Below, piece by piece: positions 1 through 9,814 of a stretch of DNA of 64,000 nucleotides (the first letter of the stretch is position 1; each line of letters begins with the position of its first letter). The notes below the pieces were generated by a model. That model searched no databases. It was not told the origin of the DNA and saw nothing but the letters and a program-made list of their open reading frames with translations. Origin of the DNA: Phaeoceros laevis (lineage: Eukaryota; Anthocerotophyta; Anthocerotopsida; Notothyladales); contig JBNGIQ010009371.1 of NCBI GenBank assembly GCA_049999765.1, positions 1 to 64,000 on the forward strand. Direction: 5' to 3'. The translations under genes and the position numbers were made by a program.

Positions 1-360
1 AGTTGGAGTAACGTAAAACTATCAGCCTTGCTGTTTGCTTTTCTTGTTTTCCAGTTTGCTTTTTCTCGGTTTTGATTCTTTTGAAGTGGTATTTTGCCAG
101 TCCTCTTTCAGGCTGGAGCTCCGCGAATATCAATCGAAACTTGAAAACGTCATCGGAAACGTCAATCCAAACTTGAAAACGTCATTAGAACTTTCTAATC
201 AGTCTCTTCTACTTTGTCGAGGCAACTAAGACTAACGTCTTTCTCGCGCCCCATAAATTTATAGCTTAGGGTAGAGAGTTCGCCGTTCAAAGGCTTGCCT
301 TTTCTCGTCGGTTATTGTTTCGTCTCTCCCATTCTTGGAACCGACCTTGCATATCGAAGT
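1..360. other. No recognisable gene at window start
   Basis: The short open frames here match no known family and show no splice-site pattern that extends them. A duplicated phrase around gaaacttgaaaacgtcat occurs twice near 135-185. Nothing else was seen. Confidence 0.4.
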
Positions 361-520
361 AGCTTCCTTGAGTTAGTGAGTTGGTGAATTAGTGAATTGG
401 AGAATTGGTGACTTGGTGACTTGATCAATTGATCAAGGTCAATTGAATGATTGAATAATTAATTAATTGGATAATTGATTAATTGATTAATTTGTGAGTT
501 GATTACATGGTGAGCTTGTG
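361..520. repeat. Degenerate AT-rich minisatellite (attggtga / gattaattgatt)
   Basis: The stretch is built from short, imperfect 8-16 base units such as gagttggtgaattagtga and later ttgattaattgatt. The same vocabulary returns near 1003-1050 and, in a more G-rich form, at 3716-4065. It looks like slippage-generated repeat DNA and not a gene. Confidence 0.7.
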
Positions 521-599
521 GCGCGTCAGAATTTTGAGGTGTGCACAAACGTCCTAACTCTAACCCTGGCGCCTGGTTTGCGCCAGGCTTCATGCTACT

Positions 600-730
600 T
601 GCGGTGACCATGAAGTGTGACGTCCCGACGTACCAGCGACGATGCCCCGCGTTGCTACACCACAACGCGTACCAGCATCGTGGTCCCGTCGTACCAGCAC
701 CATGACCCCGTCGTACCAACATCTCAAGCT
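600..730. repeat. Short tandem repeats around cgtaccagca
   Basis: The phrase cgtaccagc or cgtaccaac recurs about every 27 to 45 bases, with intervening copies of gaccccgtcgtacca. Overlapping open frames on both strands in this stretch are explained by the repeat and match no protein family. Confidence 0.5.
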
Positions 731-1360
731 CCCCAGATCCAAGTGTCCATCAACTGCTTCAAACGGAACACTCCAAGCCAAACCTCAATTCAAAGTAATG
801 TTTACACGCATTCCCGCCTTCTTATCGCTGGCAAGGAAGCCTCTAGAGACTCTGAATCTCGGGACGAGTATTCGTATCCTGATCCCATATGCCCTACCCG
901 GCCCTACATTTAATGACAAACACTTCATGTTCCATATCATACCTATCCCGCGATTCCTAACCAGAACCCTAGAATCACACAAACACACGCCACAAGAGCT
1001 GATCAATTGGTTAGTTGATTAATTGATTATTGATCAATTGATCAATTTCTATTCAAAGAAAATGTTAATTAGCATGATTGGTAACGTAAAAAGATTTGCA
1101 AGTGTTAAAATAACTGCAAAAAAAAATCAAAGCTTCTAGCATAGTTTATAATGCTTTTATAAGGTGAGAGCTAGCGAGTAGTGTAAGCTCTATGGTTCTC
1201 AAAAGGGTCTTTAGTCTATTGTTGAACCGCAAAAGGACTTTCACGGGAACCTCAAGTTATATTGACCACCAAAGTGTCCAATAAGTGCATTTACTACTCA
1301 ATCCTTCCGATCACCTTGACTAAATAATGGCACCAAGATCTTCTCTGTCAGCTCATGATG

Positions 1361-1700
1361 TAGTAGTAGTAGTAGTAGTAAGGTGCTGCGCTATAGCAAC
1401 TCCACAAGGGGATCGAGCACGCCGCCAGGTCTGTGACATGTCAAGTAGCAAGCTACTCAACATGCTATCTATGACGGTTANNNNNNNNNNCACTGCAGAT
1501 TTCATTTCACTGCAGATTTCATTTCACTGCAGATTTCGGTTTTTTGAAAGCCAATTGATAGAGCACACTGCCCTGAGTGGGTATTGAACCCCGGCCACCC
1601 CTTTGGGAGGCAGGGTTCTTTACCACTTGGATGTCTCCAAAGGGACGCTGGGTCACCCCCGCTTACTGTGGCATTACTGGTTGTTCCCATACCTCCCTAA
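1361..1700 (-). mobile_element. Composite tRNA-derived SINE-like element, copy 1
   Basis: Read on the minus strand, this has a tRNA-like unit with an A-box-like ccaagtggtaaag and a B-box-like ggttcaataccc about 35 bases apart near 1590-1640. A short direct repeat of cactgcagatttcattt follows, then a second B-box-like block (gtgctcgatcccc, near 1413), and a trinucleotide tail (TAC)n that appears on the plus strand as (TAG)n at 1361-1380. Copy 2 lies inverted at 1935-2320 with the same order of parts. A 10-base N gap (1481-1490) interrupts it. Pol III box matches and a simple-repeat tail are the usual marks of SINEs; target-site duplications could not be identified with confidence. Confidence 0.65.
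1481..1490. other. Assembly gap (10 N)
   Basis: Ten unknown bases inside the first SINE-like copy. Confidence 0.99.
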
Positions 1701-1934
1701 ATAATAGCACTTCTAAATTAATTAAACTTTAATAATAAGACCTTATTCACAAGCAAAGTAAGTTATAGAACTTACTAGAGTAGTTGGGTAGGACTTGAAG
1801 TAGAAGATTTGCATGGATGAGGAAACTCCTATGTTAGATTCTTTAGTTAGCTCCTAGTCGCTACCTAGGACTTACGCCATACATGTATAAAAGGAGATTG
1901 TGAAGAAGGCAAGGAGGAACTGGTAGTATCGTGT

Positions 1935-2320
1935 GTGTGTGTGTGTTTGAGGAGGTTATCGGTCCCTCTCAGGGTCGCCCCTTGCCCTTCTTGGGGCATC
2001 GTGGAAGCTAAAGCTCAGTGCTAAGCCCTCATTCAAGTGGTAAAGAACCCCGCCACCCCTTTGGTTCAATACCCACTCAGGGCAATGTGCTCTATCAATT
2101 GGTTTTCAAAAACCAAAATCTATAGTAAAATCTAGTAACTAACATGAAATCTAGTAACTAACATAAAATCTAGTAACTAATATGAAATCTAGTAACTAAC
2201 ATGAAATCTAGTAACTAACATGACATAGTAGTAATACTTAGCATGCCACGGATATGACGGCGTGCTCGATCCCAACGTGTAATCGGTATAGTGCGGCTCC
2301 TTGCTACTACTACTACAACT
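1935..2320 (+). mobile_element. Composite tRNA-derived SINE-like element, copy 2
   Basis: The parts run in order on the plus strand. A head with ggtccctctcagggtc lies near 1960, an A-box-like caagtggtaaag near 2035 and a B-box-like ggttcaataccc near 2064. Five copies of a 19-base unit follow at 2120-2225, then a second B-box-like gtgctcgatccc near 2258 and a ctactactactac tail near 2305. It is the inverted partner of 1361-1700; together they form a palindrome-like structure with a loop of about 235 bases. The two copies differ in the internal tandem repeat (17-base versus 19-base unit), so that part is variable within the family. Confidence 0.65.
2120..2225 (+). repeat. 19-base tandem repeat inside the SINE-like element
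   Basis: About five consecutive copies of gaaatctagtaactaacat, with one or two substitutions between copies. It lies between the two tRNA-like blocks of the element at 1935-2320. Confidence 0.9.
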
Positions 2321-2393
2321 AAAGTTTTGAAATATTCATTGAGATATGTAGTTGTGTTTAGTTACATCATTTTGAGCGCCAGCTCTCCTCTTC

Positions 2394-3370
2394 ATGTCAC
2401 AAGGTAAGCACAATTCTCGACTAGGTCGTCACGACATTTCATGTCACTGTCTGTCTTGCTACAACAATCCAACTTACTCAACCCTGATCAAGGCACAAAA
2501 TGCATGCTTTCTTAGGTGCTCACTCGGCGCTGACTCTTACCTTTTGATGTCCCCAAGAAATTTGAGCGCAGAAGGAAGTAGAAGATGGGTATTAGCATGG
2601 TGTGGAATACGCTTTCGCGAAATATTACATGGAACGCGGGACACGAGTCGAGAATGGACGTGCTCCATGTAAGCGTATGTGAGTTGACCAGTCAACCAGG
2701 TTCCAGCTTGTTACGATGATGCTCCACCCGGTCTCACTGGCCACGTGCGGCCGTCAATCCCACCACAAAGGGAAAGCTACAATTGGATGTGACGGCTCTA
2801 GATCTTGTGAAGGAAGAAGGTTACCAAATCATGGGTACCTCACTACAGACCACAGTGTTGGAACCATGATGTGGTTAACTTTGAGCAAATGCAACTCGGA
2901 GAATTATCAAAGTGCCATCAAATCGGCGTTGTATCTATCCTGTAAAGTCATCCACATATGAATTCTGTGAAATGCATCACGGATCCTATCTGCATCCCAT
3001 GTGTGATCCACCTCCACCAGAAAAGTAGCTGGGCAGTCCCAGGCTATTGGCTGCATGTTCCTTGTGAAAAAACCTGTGGCTAGCTAAATATTCCCTGTTG
3101 CAATGGACTAGGGACTGTTACCATATTCACCAGGTGCGTTCCAGCAGCAGCCGGTTCAGACAAATTCTCCATGAGATTAAAGACAGCAAGTGTCCTGTTA
3201 GTGTTTTCATGCAACCAAGTTTGTATGAATTTGGAACTGACCTTGGCAGCCATCTGCTCAATCCTCTCAATCGAAATGGGGATCCTTGGTTTTTGAGAGC
3301 TCTCCATATGCCCTAGAGCTCCTTGTTTTGCACGGATTGCCTTCATGATGGGTGGTTCAGTCATCATTAC
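2394..3370. other. Unassigned stretch with short ORFs
   Basis: Open frames at 2394-2672 (+), 2716-2961 (+) and 3080-3367 (-) are under 100 codons. They carry no motif I recognise and cannot be joined through convincing splice sites. They may be remnants of a decayed gene or chance ORFs. Confidence 0.35.
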
Positions 3371-3419
3371 CTATCATTGAAATGTCTTCTAATTTTCTAC
3401 AGTTTTTCTAAGCATGTAG

Positions 3420-3565
3420 TAGACTAGTATGTGTGTATAGACTAGTGTATGTGTAGTTGTTTCAGGATGTTGACAGGGTCCCATCAGGGTCCCTCGCTTG
3501 CCCATATACGGGCACCCATGGCTGACGGATGCTCTGTATGAACGATTATTTAACAGGTGCTTTGC
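3420..3565 (+). mobile_element. Degenerate head of the SINE-like family
   Basis: A GT-rich run followed by a block reading agggtcccatcagggtccct and then cttgccc...gggca...atgg aligns with the head of the element at 1940-2000. The tRNA-like boxes beyond it are degraded. It is read as a third, decayed member. Confidence 0.4.
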
Positions 3566-3715
3566 CCTAGGCAATTGTATCCACCCTTGGATTCTTGAGC
3601 ATTCTTGAGCATATTCTTGAGCATATTCTTTTGAGAAGGACTTGAGCATGAGTGCAAAGAAGAAGAAAACATTGGCAGGGCTGTGGGGGAATGTGCATGA
3701 ATCCACAGCTGTGTT

Positions 3716-4065
3716 CGTGAGTTAGAGACTTGGTAACTTGATGAATTCGTGACTTAGTGAGTTGGTGAGTTGGTGACTTGGCGACTTGGTAGATTCATGA
3801 GTTCATGACTTGTTGAGTTCGTGACTTGGTGAGTTTGTGACTTCCTGACTTAGTGACTTTGAGAGTGCTGAGTTGGTGAGTTAATGTCATTTAGTTGGTG
3901 ACTTCATGAGTTGGTGATTTTATGATTTGGTGATTTTGTGACTTTGTGAATTGATGACTTGGTGAGTTGGTGACTTGGTGAGTTGGTGACTTGGTGAGTT
4001 GGTGACTTCTTGAGTTGATGATTTCGAGAGTTGGTGATTTCAAGAGTCTGTGACTTCGTGAGTTG
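3716..4065. repeat. Minisatellite of gagttggtgacttggt units
   Basis: About 350 bases are made almost entirely of imperfect 8-base half-units (gacttggt / gagttggt), with near-perfect 16-base periodicity around 3955-4010. It has no coding potential. A 100-base gap follows 180 bases downstream, as expected where repeat DNA breaks an assembly. Confidence 0.9.
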
Positions 4066-4246
4066 GAGCATTGATGATATTTTTTATTGGTCTACATAAA
4101 TATTTTTCTACTTTGTCATAAACTCAAGTATTCTTTGTTATTAACTCAACTCATTTGTATTTGTCTGATTTTATTGATGATGACCCCAAAATATTTGTAG
4201 TGCATACAACTACTTCTTTGTGTAACACAACTTCTTTGTTTTAAAC

Positions 4247-4346
4247 NNNNNNNNNNNNNNNNNNNNNNNNNNNNNNNNNNNNNNNNNNNNNNNNNNNNNN
4301 NNNNNNNNNNNNNNNNNNNNNNNNNNNNNNNNNNNNNNNNNNNNNN
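4247..4346. other. Assembly gap (100 N)
   Basis: One hundred unknown bases in the repeat-rich left end. Confidence 0.99.
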
Positions 4347-4677
4347 GTTGGTAGATTCATTTATAAGCTCAACTTTCTTTCATAAAATTCAATTTTTCTT
4401 TTTTGGAGTTACCACCTTTTTTTGAACCGGTAAACATTTTCTTATGCTTGCCCCCTTATTTTTTGATCTCACCTTGCCTTGACCAAGGGACAGTGCCTGT
4501 GGGATTGCCGCCGGAGATTGCTCCCCTCACTTGCCATGGATTCTACTGACCATTTGCCATTGCCATTGATTGCCGGGCTTCCACCTGCTCAAACGGCTAG
4601 TGCTGGCCACATGATCTCTTGACCACGACTAGGAGTGCCAAGGACTAAAGTATTGCCAAATGTGATTCCTTCAAAGC

Positions 4678-4722
4678 TGATGTGTTCAAATGCTACTGAT
4701 GTGTTCAAATGCTACTAATGAG
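4678..4722. repeat. 19-base direct repeat
   Basis: tgatgtgttcaaatgctac occurs twice back to back. Confidence 0.85.
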
Positions 4723-4734
4723 TGTTCAATTGTG

Positions 4735-4930
4735 AGCTTCGACCGTCAGCTGCCGCGCTTCACGATTGTAGCCCCAAAAGGTCGATTGCTAGCAACTTCA
4801 CGTTTGTAGCCCCAACAGGTAGACTAATGTCCCTGGATGGGGGCTCCCGGTCGAAGTACTTGACGGGGTGTTCAATTCCCATTGGTGGAGTTGGCAAACA
4901 CCATAACCATACTACTACTACCTTACATTT
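4735..4930 (+). mobile_element. SINE-like element, 3-prime half with (TAC)n tail
   Basis: A B-box-like gtgttcaattccc near 4868 is followed by tggagttggcaaacacca and an actactacta tail. The same block, inverted, lies at 45755-45900, and related blocks lie at 2250-2315 and 1361-1430. The upstream part carries a duplicated tgtagcccca phrase in place of the 19-base repeat array. Confidence 0.6.
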
Positions 4931-5093
4931 TTTGTGTTGCACTCAATTTAGTTGACTACACACAGATTTTTTGAATTAACAATAAGTTTTTGTCTTTAAG
5001 AAGTAGGGCAAATTGAATGCCATAGCATTCTACTTACAAGCACTGGCCGGGTACAAGGAGGAACAGCACACGCAGCGGATGCATCATCATACG

Positions 5094-5197
5094 AAGATGC
5101 AGACGTACCCACCCGTATCTTCTTGTTCTTATACTAGTTTATTGAAGATGCACCCGTACCCACCCGTCTCTTCTATTTCTTATACTGTAGTTTATTG
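5094..5197. repeat. Tandem duplication of about 51 bases
   Basis: Two copies (about 5094-5144 and 5145-5197) share cgtacccacccgt, a tcttatact core and agtttattg. The second copy overlaps the last codons of the F-box gene. Confidence 0.85.
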
Positions 5198-6468
5198 ATG
5201 TTGCTCTGCTCGTCATGTTTGAAGAATGCGGCAGGGTCCGGATCCATTAGCTCAAGTTCTGCCCACAAATTGCTGCGGGAAGGCAGATTAAACTCTTGAT
5301 CGGAAAACGCAGTGAGCCATTCGTAGCAGCCAGTGAGGATGTGGTAAGTCAGGAAAAGAGAACCAGCGAAGGAACAGTAGCCCGGATCCTTCTTGCTGAG
5401 ACAAACTTCAATGAGCACCTTGCTCCCAACTATTATTGCCCTGTGGATTACGAAGGCGTTGCAGCCTTCTGGCACGCACCCTTGCGGCAACCCTGTAACC
5501 ACGCACTTCCACTTCCACTGGCCACTGCTGCTGCCATCCAACCTGAACAACCTGAACATGTTTAGCTCTCCAATCCACGAATACCCAAACACGACGTCCG
5601 TGTCGGGGTGGGACACGGCTTGAATGTCCCACTCGCTTGGAAGGGGAGTAGGTGGTTTGGCACTAGATGTCCCCTCCCAGAGCCACAGCCGATTTTCAGA
5701 ATCAACCAGAACGTAGCCCAATTTACTGACAGCACACCTCCACAGACATAGATCCAACTGTACGCCCAACTGTACGCCTGGGATGTCAACAGTACCCCAA
5801 GTGGTGGAGGTGGCAGAGCAAGTGTACAGGGTGTTTCTATGAGGAGAGCCCGTTGACATGATCACAGATACCTGACAGTTGTTGGTGTTGATTCCCGCCA
5901 CCCAAACATTCCAGGTCTGCCCGTCCACAGGTGCAAGTGGCACCAGGCCAGGCAGCTCCCGCCAGCTCCGGTCTACAATGTTGAGCAACCAGCATCGCAT
6001 GACTTGTGCCAGAGCATTCCGATGCCATGCAGTCACTGCTACCAGGCCCTCGCCACCATGACAGAAAGTGTCCATGGACAAATCTGAAGGTATTACCCAT
6101 CCTGGCATGTCCACCTGCAGCTTGTGCGCCTTGAGCGATTTGGTAGAGAGCTCCTTGGGCAAGCGCAGAGGTGGTAAATTCAATCCTGGAGGCCGCAGGA
6201 AGCACAAGAGGTGGGCAGTTTGCAAGGCGGAAGTCTCCTCCTGGAATGCTGCGGACTTGATGAGCTCCCTCCACCGCTTGCACACAACGCAGAAGCGGGC
6301 TTGGCTGGATGGTGGCAGCAATAGGAGCACTGTCTCCACAAGCTCTTGGGGCATGTGCTGCCACACCGATGGTGCCATGAACGCAGACCCTCCATCTTCC
6401 TTGCCATTCTTCAAGTCGTCCACCTCCGTCACCAGCAAGCTTAGGGTTAGGTCTCGCATGGCGCTCAC
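5173..6468 (-). CDS. F-box protein (single exon, 431 aa)
   Basis: This is one uninterrupted frame of 431 codons. An N-terminal F-box at about residues 34-70 (VWQHMPQELVETVLLLLPP, then CVVCKRWRELI) is the segment that binds SKP1 in SCF ubiquitin ligases. The remaining 350 residues have scattered tryptophans, as in the kelch or F-box-associated beta-propeller domains of plant F-box proteins, but no clean kelch repeats are visible. The substrate is unknown. Expected role: substrate receptor of an SCF E3 ligase. The ATG at 6468 is the first in frame and leaves a short leader before the F-box. The stop lies inside a 51-base tandem duplication, so the last residues may be recent. F-box assignment is secure; subfamily is not. 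Confidence 0.85.
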   Translation of the reverse strand: MSAMRDLTLSLLVTEVDDLKNGKEDGGSAFMAPSVWQHMPQELVETVLLLLPPSSQARFCVVCKRWRELIKSAAFQEETSALQTAHLLCFLRPPGLNLPPLRLPKELSTKSLKAHKLQVDMPGWVIPSDLSMDTFCHGGEGLVAVTAWHRNALAQVMRCWLLNIVDRSWRELPGLVPLAPVDGQTWNVWVAGINTNNCQVSVIMSTGSPHRNTLYTCSATSTTWGTVDIPGVQLGVQLDLCLWRCAVSKLGYVLVDSENRLWLWEGTSSAKPPTPLPSEWDIQAVSHPDTDVVFGYSWIGELNMFRLFRLDGSSSGQWKWKCVVTGLPQGCVPEGCNAFVIHRAIIVGSKVLIEVCLSKKDPGYCSFAGSLFLTYHILTGCYEWLTAFSDQEFNLPSRSNLWAELELMDPDPAAFFKHDEQSNINKLQYKK

Positions 6469-6874
6469 GCGTTAAAAGTTCCTGAATAAAGTTTTTGATC
6501 AACCTTAGCGCGACAGAAACATGTTACATGAACTCCCCCATAAAGGAAACTTCTTCTACTCTTCTACTTCTAGAAGAAGCCGCCGGCCGACGAGGAATAG
6601 TAGCAGAAGATGTACTAATTTCATCCTTGGAATTTAAATATTAATTTTGCCTGGGAGGTGCCCCATTTCGAGTCGGCCAAGGAGGTTCCACTGTGGAGTA
6701 GGGAAGCCTTCTTTGACAGGAAGATGGCGGAAGGCACCGCCATCTTCCTCACAGGGCTCCACATATAACCTCCTTCCTGGCGTCGTGAGGGTTGAGGCAT
6801 CGCTGTGCGGATCCAGACTTTGACGGGTAGGAATCTAACAGCCAGCAAAAAGCAGGCAAGGTTGTCATTTCCTG

Positions 6875-8991
6875 CTAGTGCTTGTTCCGTGAACCCTGCA
6901 GATCTTGTACCTGCAGCAGCACTGCACTGGCGCTGATGCTGATGGAAAAGCTTGGAATGTGCTGGTAATTGGGAGACACCCGCAGGCTGAAACGGTGCAG
7001 AATGGACGCCACCAGCGTCTTCACTTCCAGCAGAGCAAAGTTGATGCCGATGCAGATGCGAGGTCCTCCTCCAAATGGCACATAGGCATGATCTCCTTGG
7101 TGGAGCGTAGCTGCACCGACTCCATGCTGAAACCGCTCCGGCTTGAAGGCTTTAGGCTCGTCCCAGTACTTGTGGTCCACTTGCAGCAGCGGGACATTGA
7201 GCACCACGTTGGTCCCTGGCAGTATGTCCAGGTCCCCTAGCTTGTGCCTCACTGCGGCTTCCCTGGACAAGACGGTGGCTGGAGGGTAGAGCCGGAGTGT
7301 CTCGCTTATGATCATTCCAAGCTGCAGCAGGCACAGCAAGAGTTCATTATTCATGACCTGAATTACTCCATGGGAGAAGGTGGAAGAAGGAGAGTAAGTT
7401 TGCACTCACAATATGAAGCTTGTCGGCGTTATCAGCATCAACCACACCAGTGTTGGCTGTCACTTGCCGCACTTCCTGTCGGGCTTTCTCCTGCCACTCT
7501 GTGTGATGGGCCAGAAGCAGGAGAGTCCAGATGATTGCCTGGGCCGCGGTGTGCTGGCCTGCTGCGAACATGGTTCTGCATTCTCGCAGGATCTGGGCCT
7601 TGGTCATGGTTTTGCTGCCCCTCAGCATGGCGTCCACCATGATGCCAAGCAGGTCATGGCCGCTTCTGTTGCACTCTTGCTGCTGCTGATGTGGGGAGTC
7701 TTGTGCGTAGGCTGAGCGGACTGCCCGAATGCGAGCTTCCACGATCTCTCCTAGAATGCTGTTGATGAATTTATCTTTCTTCTTCACCTTCGTTTCTGCA
7801 TCTGATTGTGGCAGCAGCAGGCTGCACCATCAATCATCAAGATTTCAACACTGTCAGTCCAACTGTAGTTCTAACCCACGCATAGCTGCAGTGCTAGAGA
7901 TGGAAACATGTTGGATTGTCTAGGCTGCATTGCCAAGTGAGTAGGTACCCGAGTGCTGGCGCATGGAACTTGAGAGTCATCCTGGCCTGTTGGCTTGCTA
8001 TCTGCAGCTCGTCCAGTGCCTGGAATGCCCTCATCCCAATCGCCACAGGCAGTGCACTCCCAGCCACCTCCGCCCCAAATGTGGCCCGAGAGATGACGTT
8101 GAGGGTTGCCACCTTGATGTCGCTGGTGATGAAGATCTCGGTACAAGACTCATCCTTGCCGTACGTTCTTTCAGCCCAGCACTGGACAAGTTCTTGGCTT
8201 GCTTTGACCATGTGGTGATGCAGCCCCTGGCATTAATTGTGAGCTCCGAGATCAGCAACCTTCAGCAAGGAAGCAGCACCACAAGCCAGCCATTCTACAG
8301 ACCTGTCTACTGCTATGCATATATATTTACTCACTTTGATGAACTGGAGACGGAAGGCTGGGTTCAACAGCTTCCTCTGCTCTTCCCAGAAGCCACCGGT
8401 ATCAAGTGCTACCAGGCCCTGTCCCGTGAACGTCTCCAGCAGTTTCTTGGATGTGTGATCCCGCTTGTAGAATTGTGCTTTGGTCAGAAACTCTCTGACC
8501 AGACTGGCGTCCCACAGGAGCACCTCCGTCCTGTGCATATCCTGATACACCAGTCTGTTCGCGCCTGCGTAGCAAGCCCATTCCAACAAAATGCATTCAG
8601 TTCACAGATTTGTTCTCAGAATTGAAGGAGTTCCTGCATTGGTGTACTGCACAGCACCACAAATCGCTGGTGAATTGTTACACTCACCTGGTGCACACTG
8701 CTCTCTCCAGAGGAAGACGTGCGGAACAAGGCCCTCGGCGTAGCCGTGTTGCTCAATGGGGATGGCCTCCCGAGATGCAGCCCGACGGGCGTCCCGCATT
8801 TCCCTGCTGTTGCCAAAGAGAGGCCTGTAGGAAGGGCCCTTGAGCCCCTGGTTGCGGTAGAACATTAGTGTCCTCCAAGGTGACCACAGAGTTGCGTAGG
8901 CCACCCAGCAGCAAGCCGCGGCAGCACATGTAAACAGCAACCAAGCTGCGCATGCTGTGCTACCATGCACCATTCCATCACTAACGTCCAT
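6875..8991 (-). CDS. Cytochrome P450, CYP72-clan type (5 exons, about 556 aa)
   Basis: Exons on the minus strand are 8991-8688, 8564-8335, 8226-7949, 7821-7410 and 7321-6875. All junctions are GT-AG and in frame. A hydrophobic N-terminal anchor marks an ER-bound enzyme. The I-helix oxygen-binding motif is AGQHTAAQ, the ExxR motif is ETLR (415-418), PERF follows, and the heme loop is FGGGPRICIG with Cys about 498. KKKDKFINSILGEIVEAR and ECRTMF before the I-helix are typical of the CYP72 clan, which includes enzymes inactivating brassinosteroids, gibberellins and cytokinins. It is a monooxygenase using P450 reductase; the substrate cannot be told. It lies head to head with the P450 starting at 9815, with 823 bases between starts. 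The second Thr of AGxxTT is Ala, which is tolerated in some members. Confidence 0.88.
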
Positions 8992-9814
8992 CTTCAAATA
9001 CCAGTGCACAAACTTGCTCAATCTGTCTGGCAGTCAGTCGGGAAGGACGTGTACAAAAAGCTTGGGTTGTGTTGGACTTCGGAGGCTCGTCTCCAATTCG
9101 CACTATGGTGAAGGGCGTGTTGGTTAGTCTTCCAATGTACCGTACCTGTAGATATTTCTTTGGTGTCTCAGAGGAACAAATAGAAAAGTGCTATAGTGCA
9201 TAGATATTCCGCTTGCAAGCCTCTCGAGGGCATCTACAAACTTTAGGAGCTTGTGGAGTGCACTTGTTACCTTGCAAGCAATTTCAGTCACACTACTGAA
9301 TTCGTGGACAAAGAAATGGAGGCTGACATAGTTCCAAGGACATCGTTGGTACTTTTCTAGTAAGATATTTGTAAAAAGTGTGGCACCTTGTATTTTCAAG
9401 CTAGCCTTGCAATTTGCATTGCTCACAAGGTTCCTTGTTTGCTCGGACAAGTAACCGTTGACCCTGGCCTTGAGCACGTCGTGGACGGATGAGGTTTGGG
9501 GGCGGACAAAATCCGTACGACTTACCGGGACCCAGGAAGAGATTCATACAACAGGAAGCAATAGATGGATAGACTGGTCAATTGGTAGACGGATAGCTTG
9601 CGTGCGAGAAAACAGAGCAGGCTTGCCATCCTTGTGGGGCCAAAGCTTAGGATAGCCGGTTGGACAACCATAGCCGGCTCCTAAAATTGCTCGCCCATAA
9701 GCTCCAGTTACCAGTCTGGCAGGTCTCTCTCAAAACTGTTGGTGAGGTGCATCCGTGATTCCTGATATCTCAAGTTTTTGCCGGAAGGAACGGGTTGATC
9801 CAGCAACTGCTGCG
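8992..9814. other. Divergent intergenic region between two P450 genes
   Basis: These 823 bases separate head-to-head P450 starts. A minus-strand frame (9124-9477, 117 codons) resembles no family I know and has no supporting splice sites; it is left as a possible relic. Promoters of both P450 genes should lie here, but no clear TATA box could be fixed. Confidence 0.4.

Noticed and set aside
1327-1587. 86-codon plus-strand ORF near the left end
   Set aside because: It crosses an N gap and lies inside the SINE-like element; the poly-Val run is the translated TAG/GTA repeat.
3716-4065. CRISPR-like array
   Set aside because: Units are 8-16 bases, contiguous and without spacers, in a plant genome; this is a minisatellite.
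5837-6502. 221-codon minus-strand frame overlapping the F-box gene
   Set aside because: Alternative frame of the F-box gene without any motif.
9124-9477. 117-codon minus-strand ORF between two P450 genes
   Set aside because: Reads smoothly (NGYLSEQTRNLVSNAN) but no family, splice site or repeat supports it; kept only as a note in the intergenic entry.
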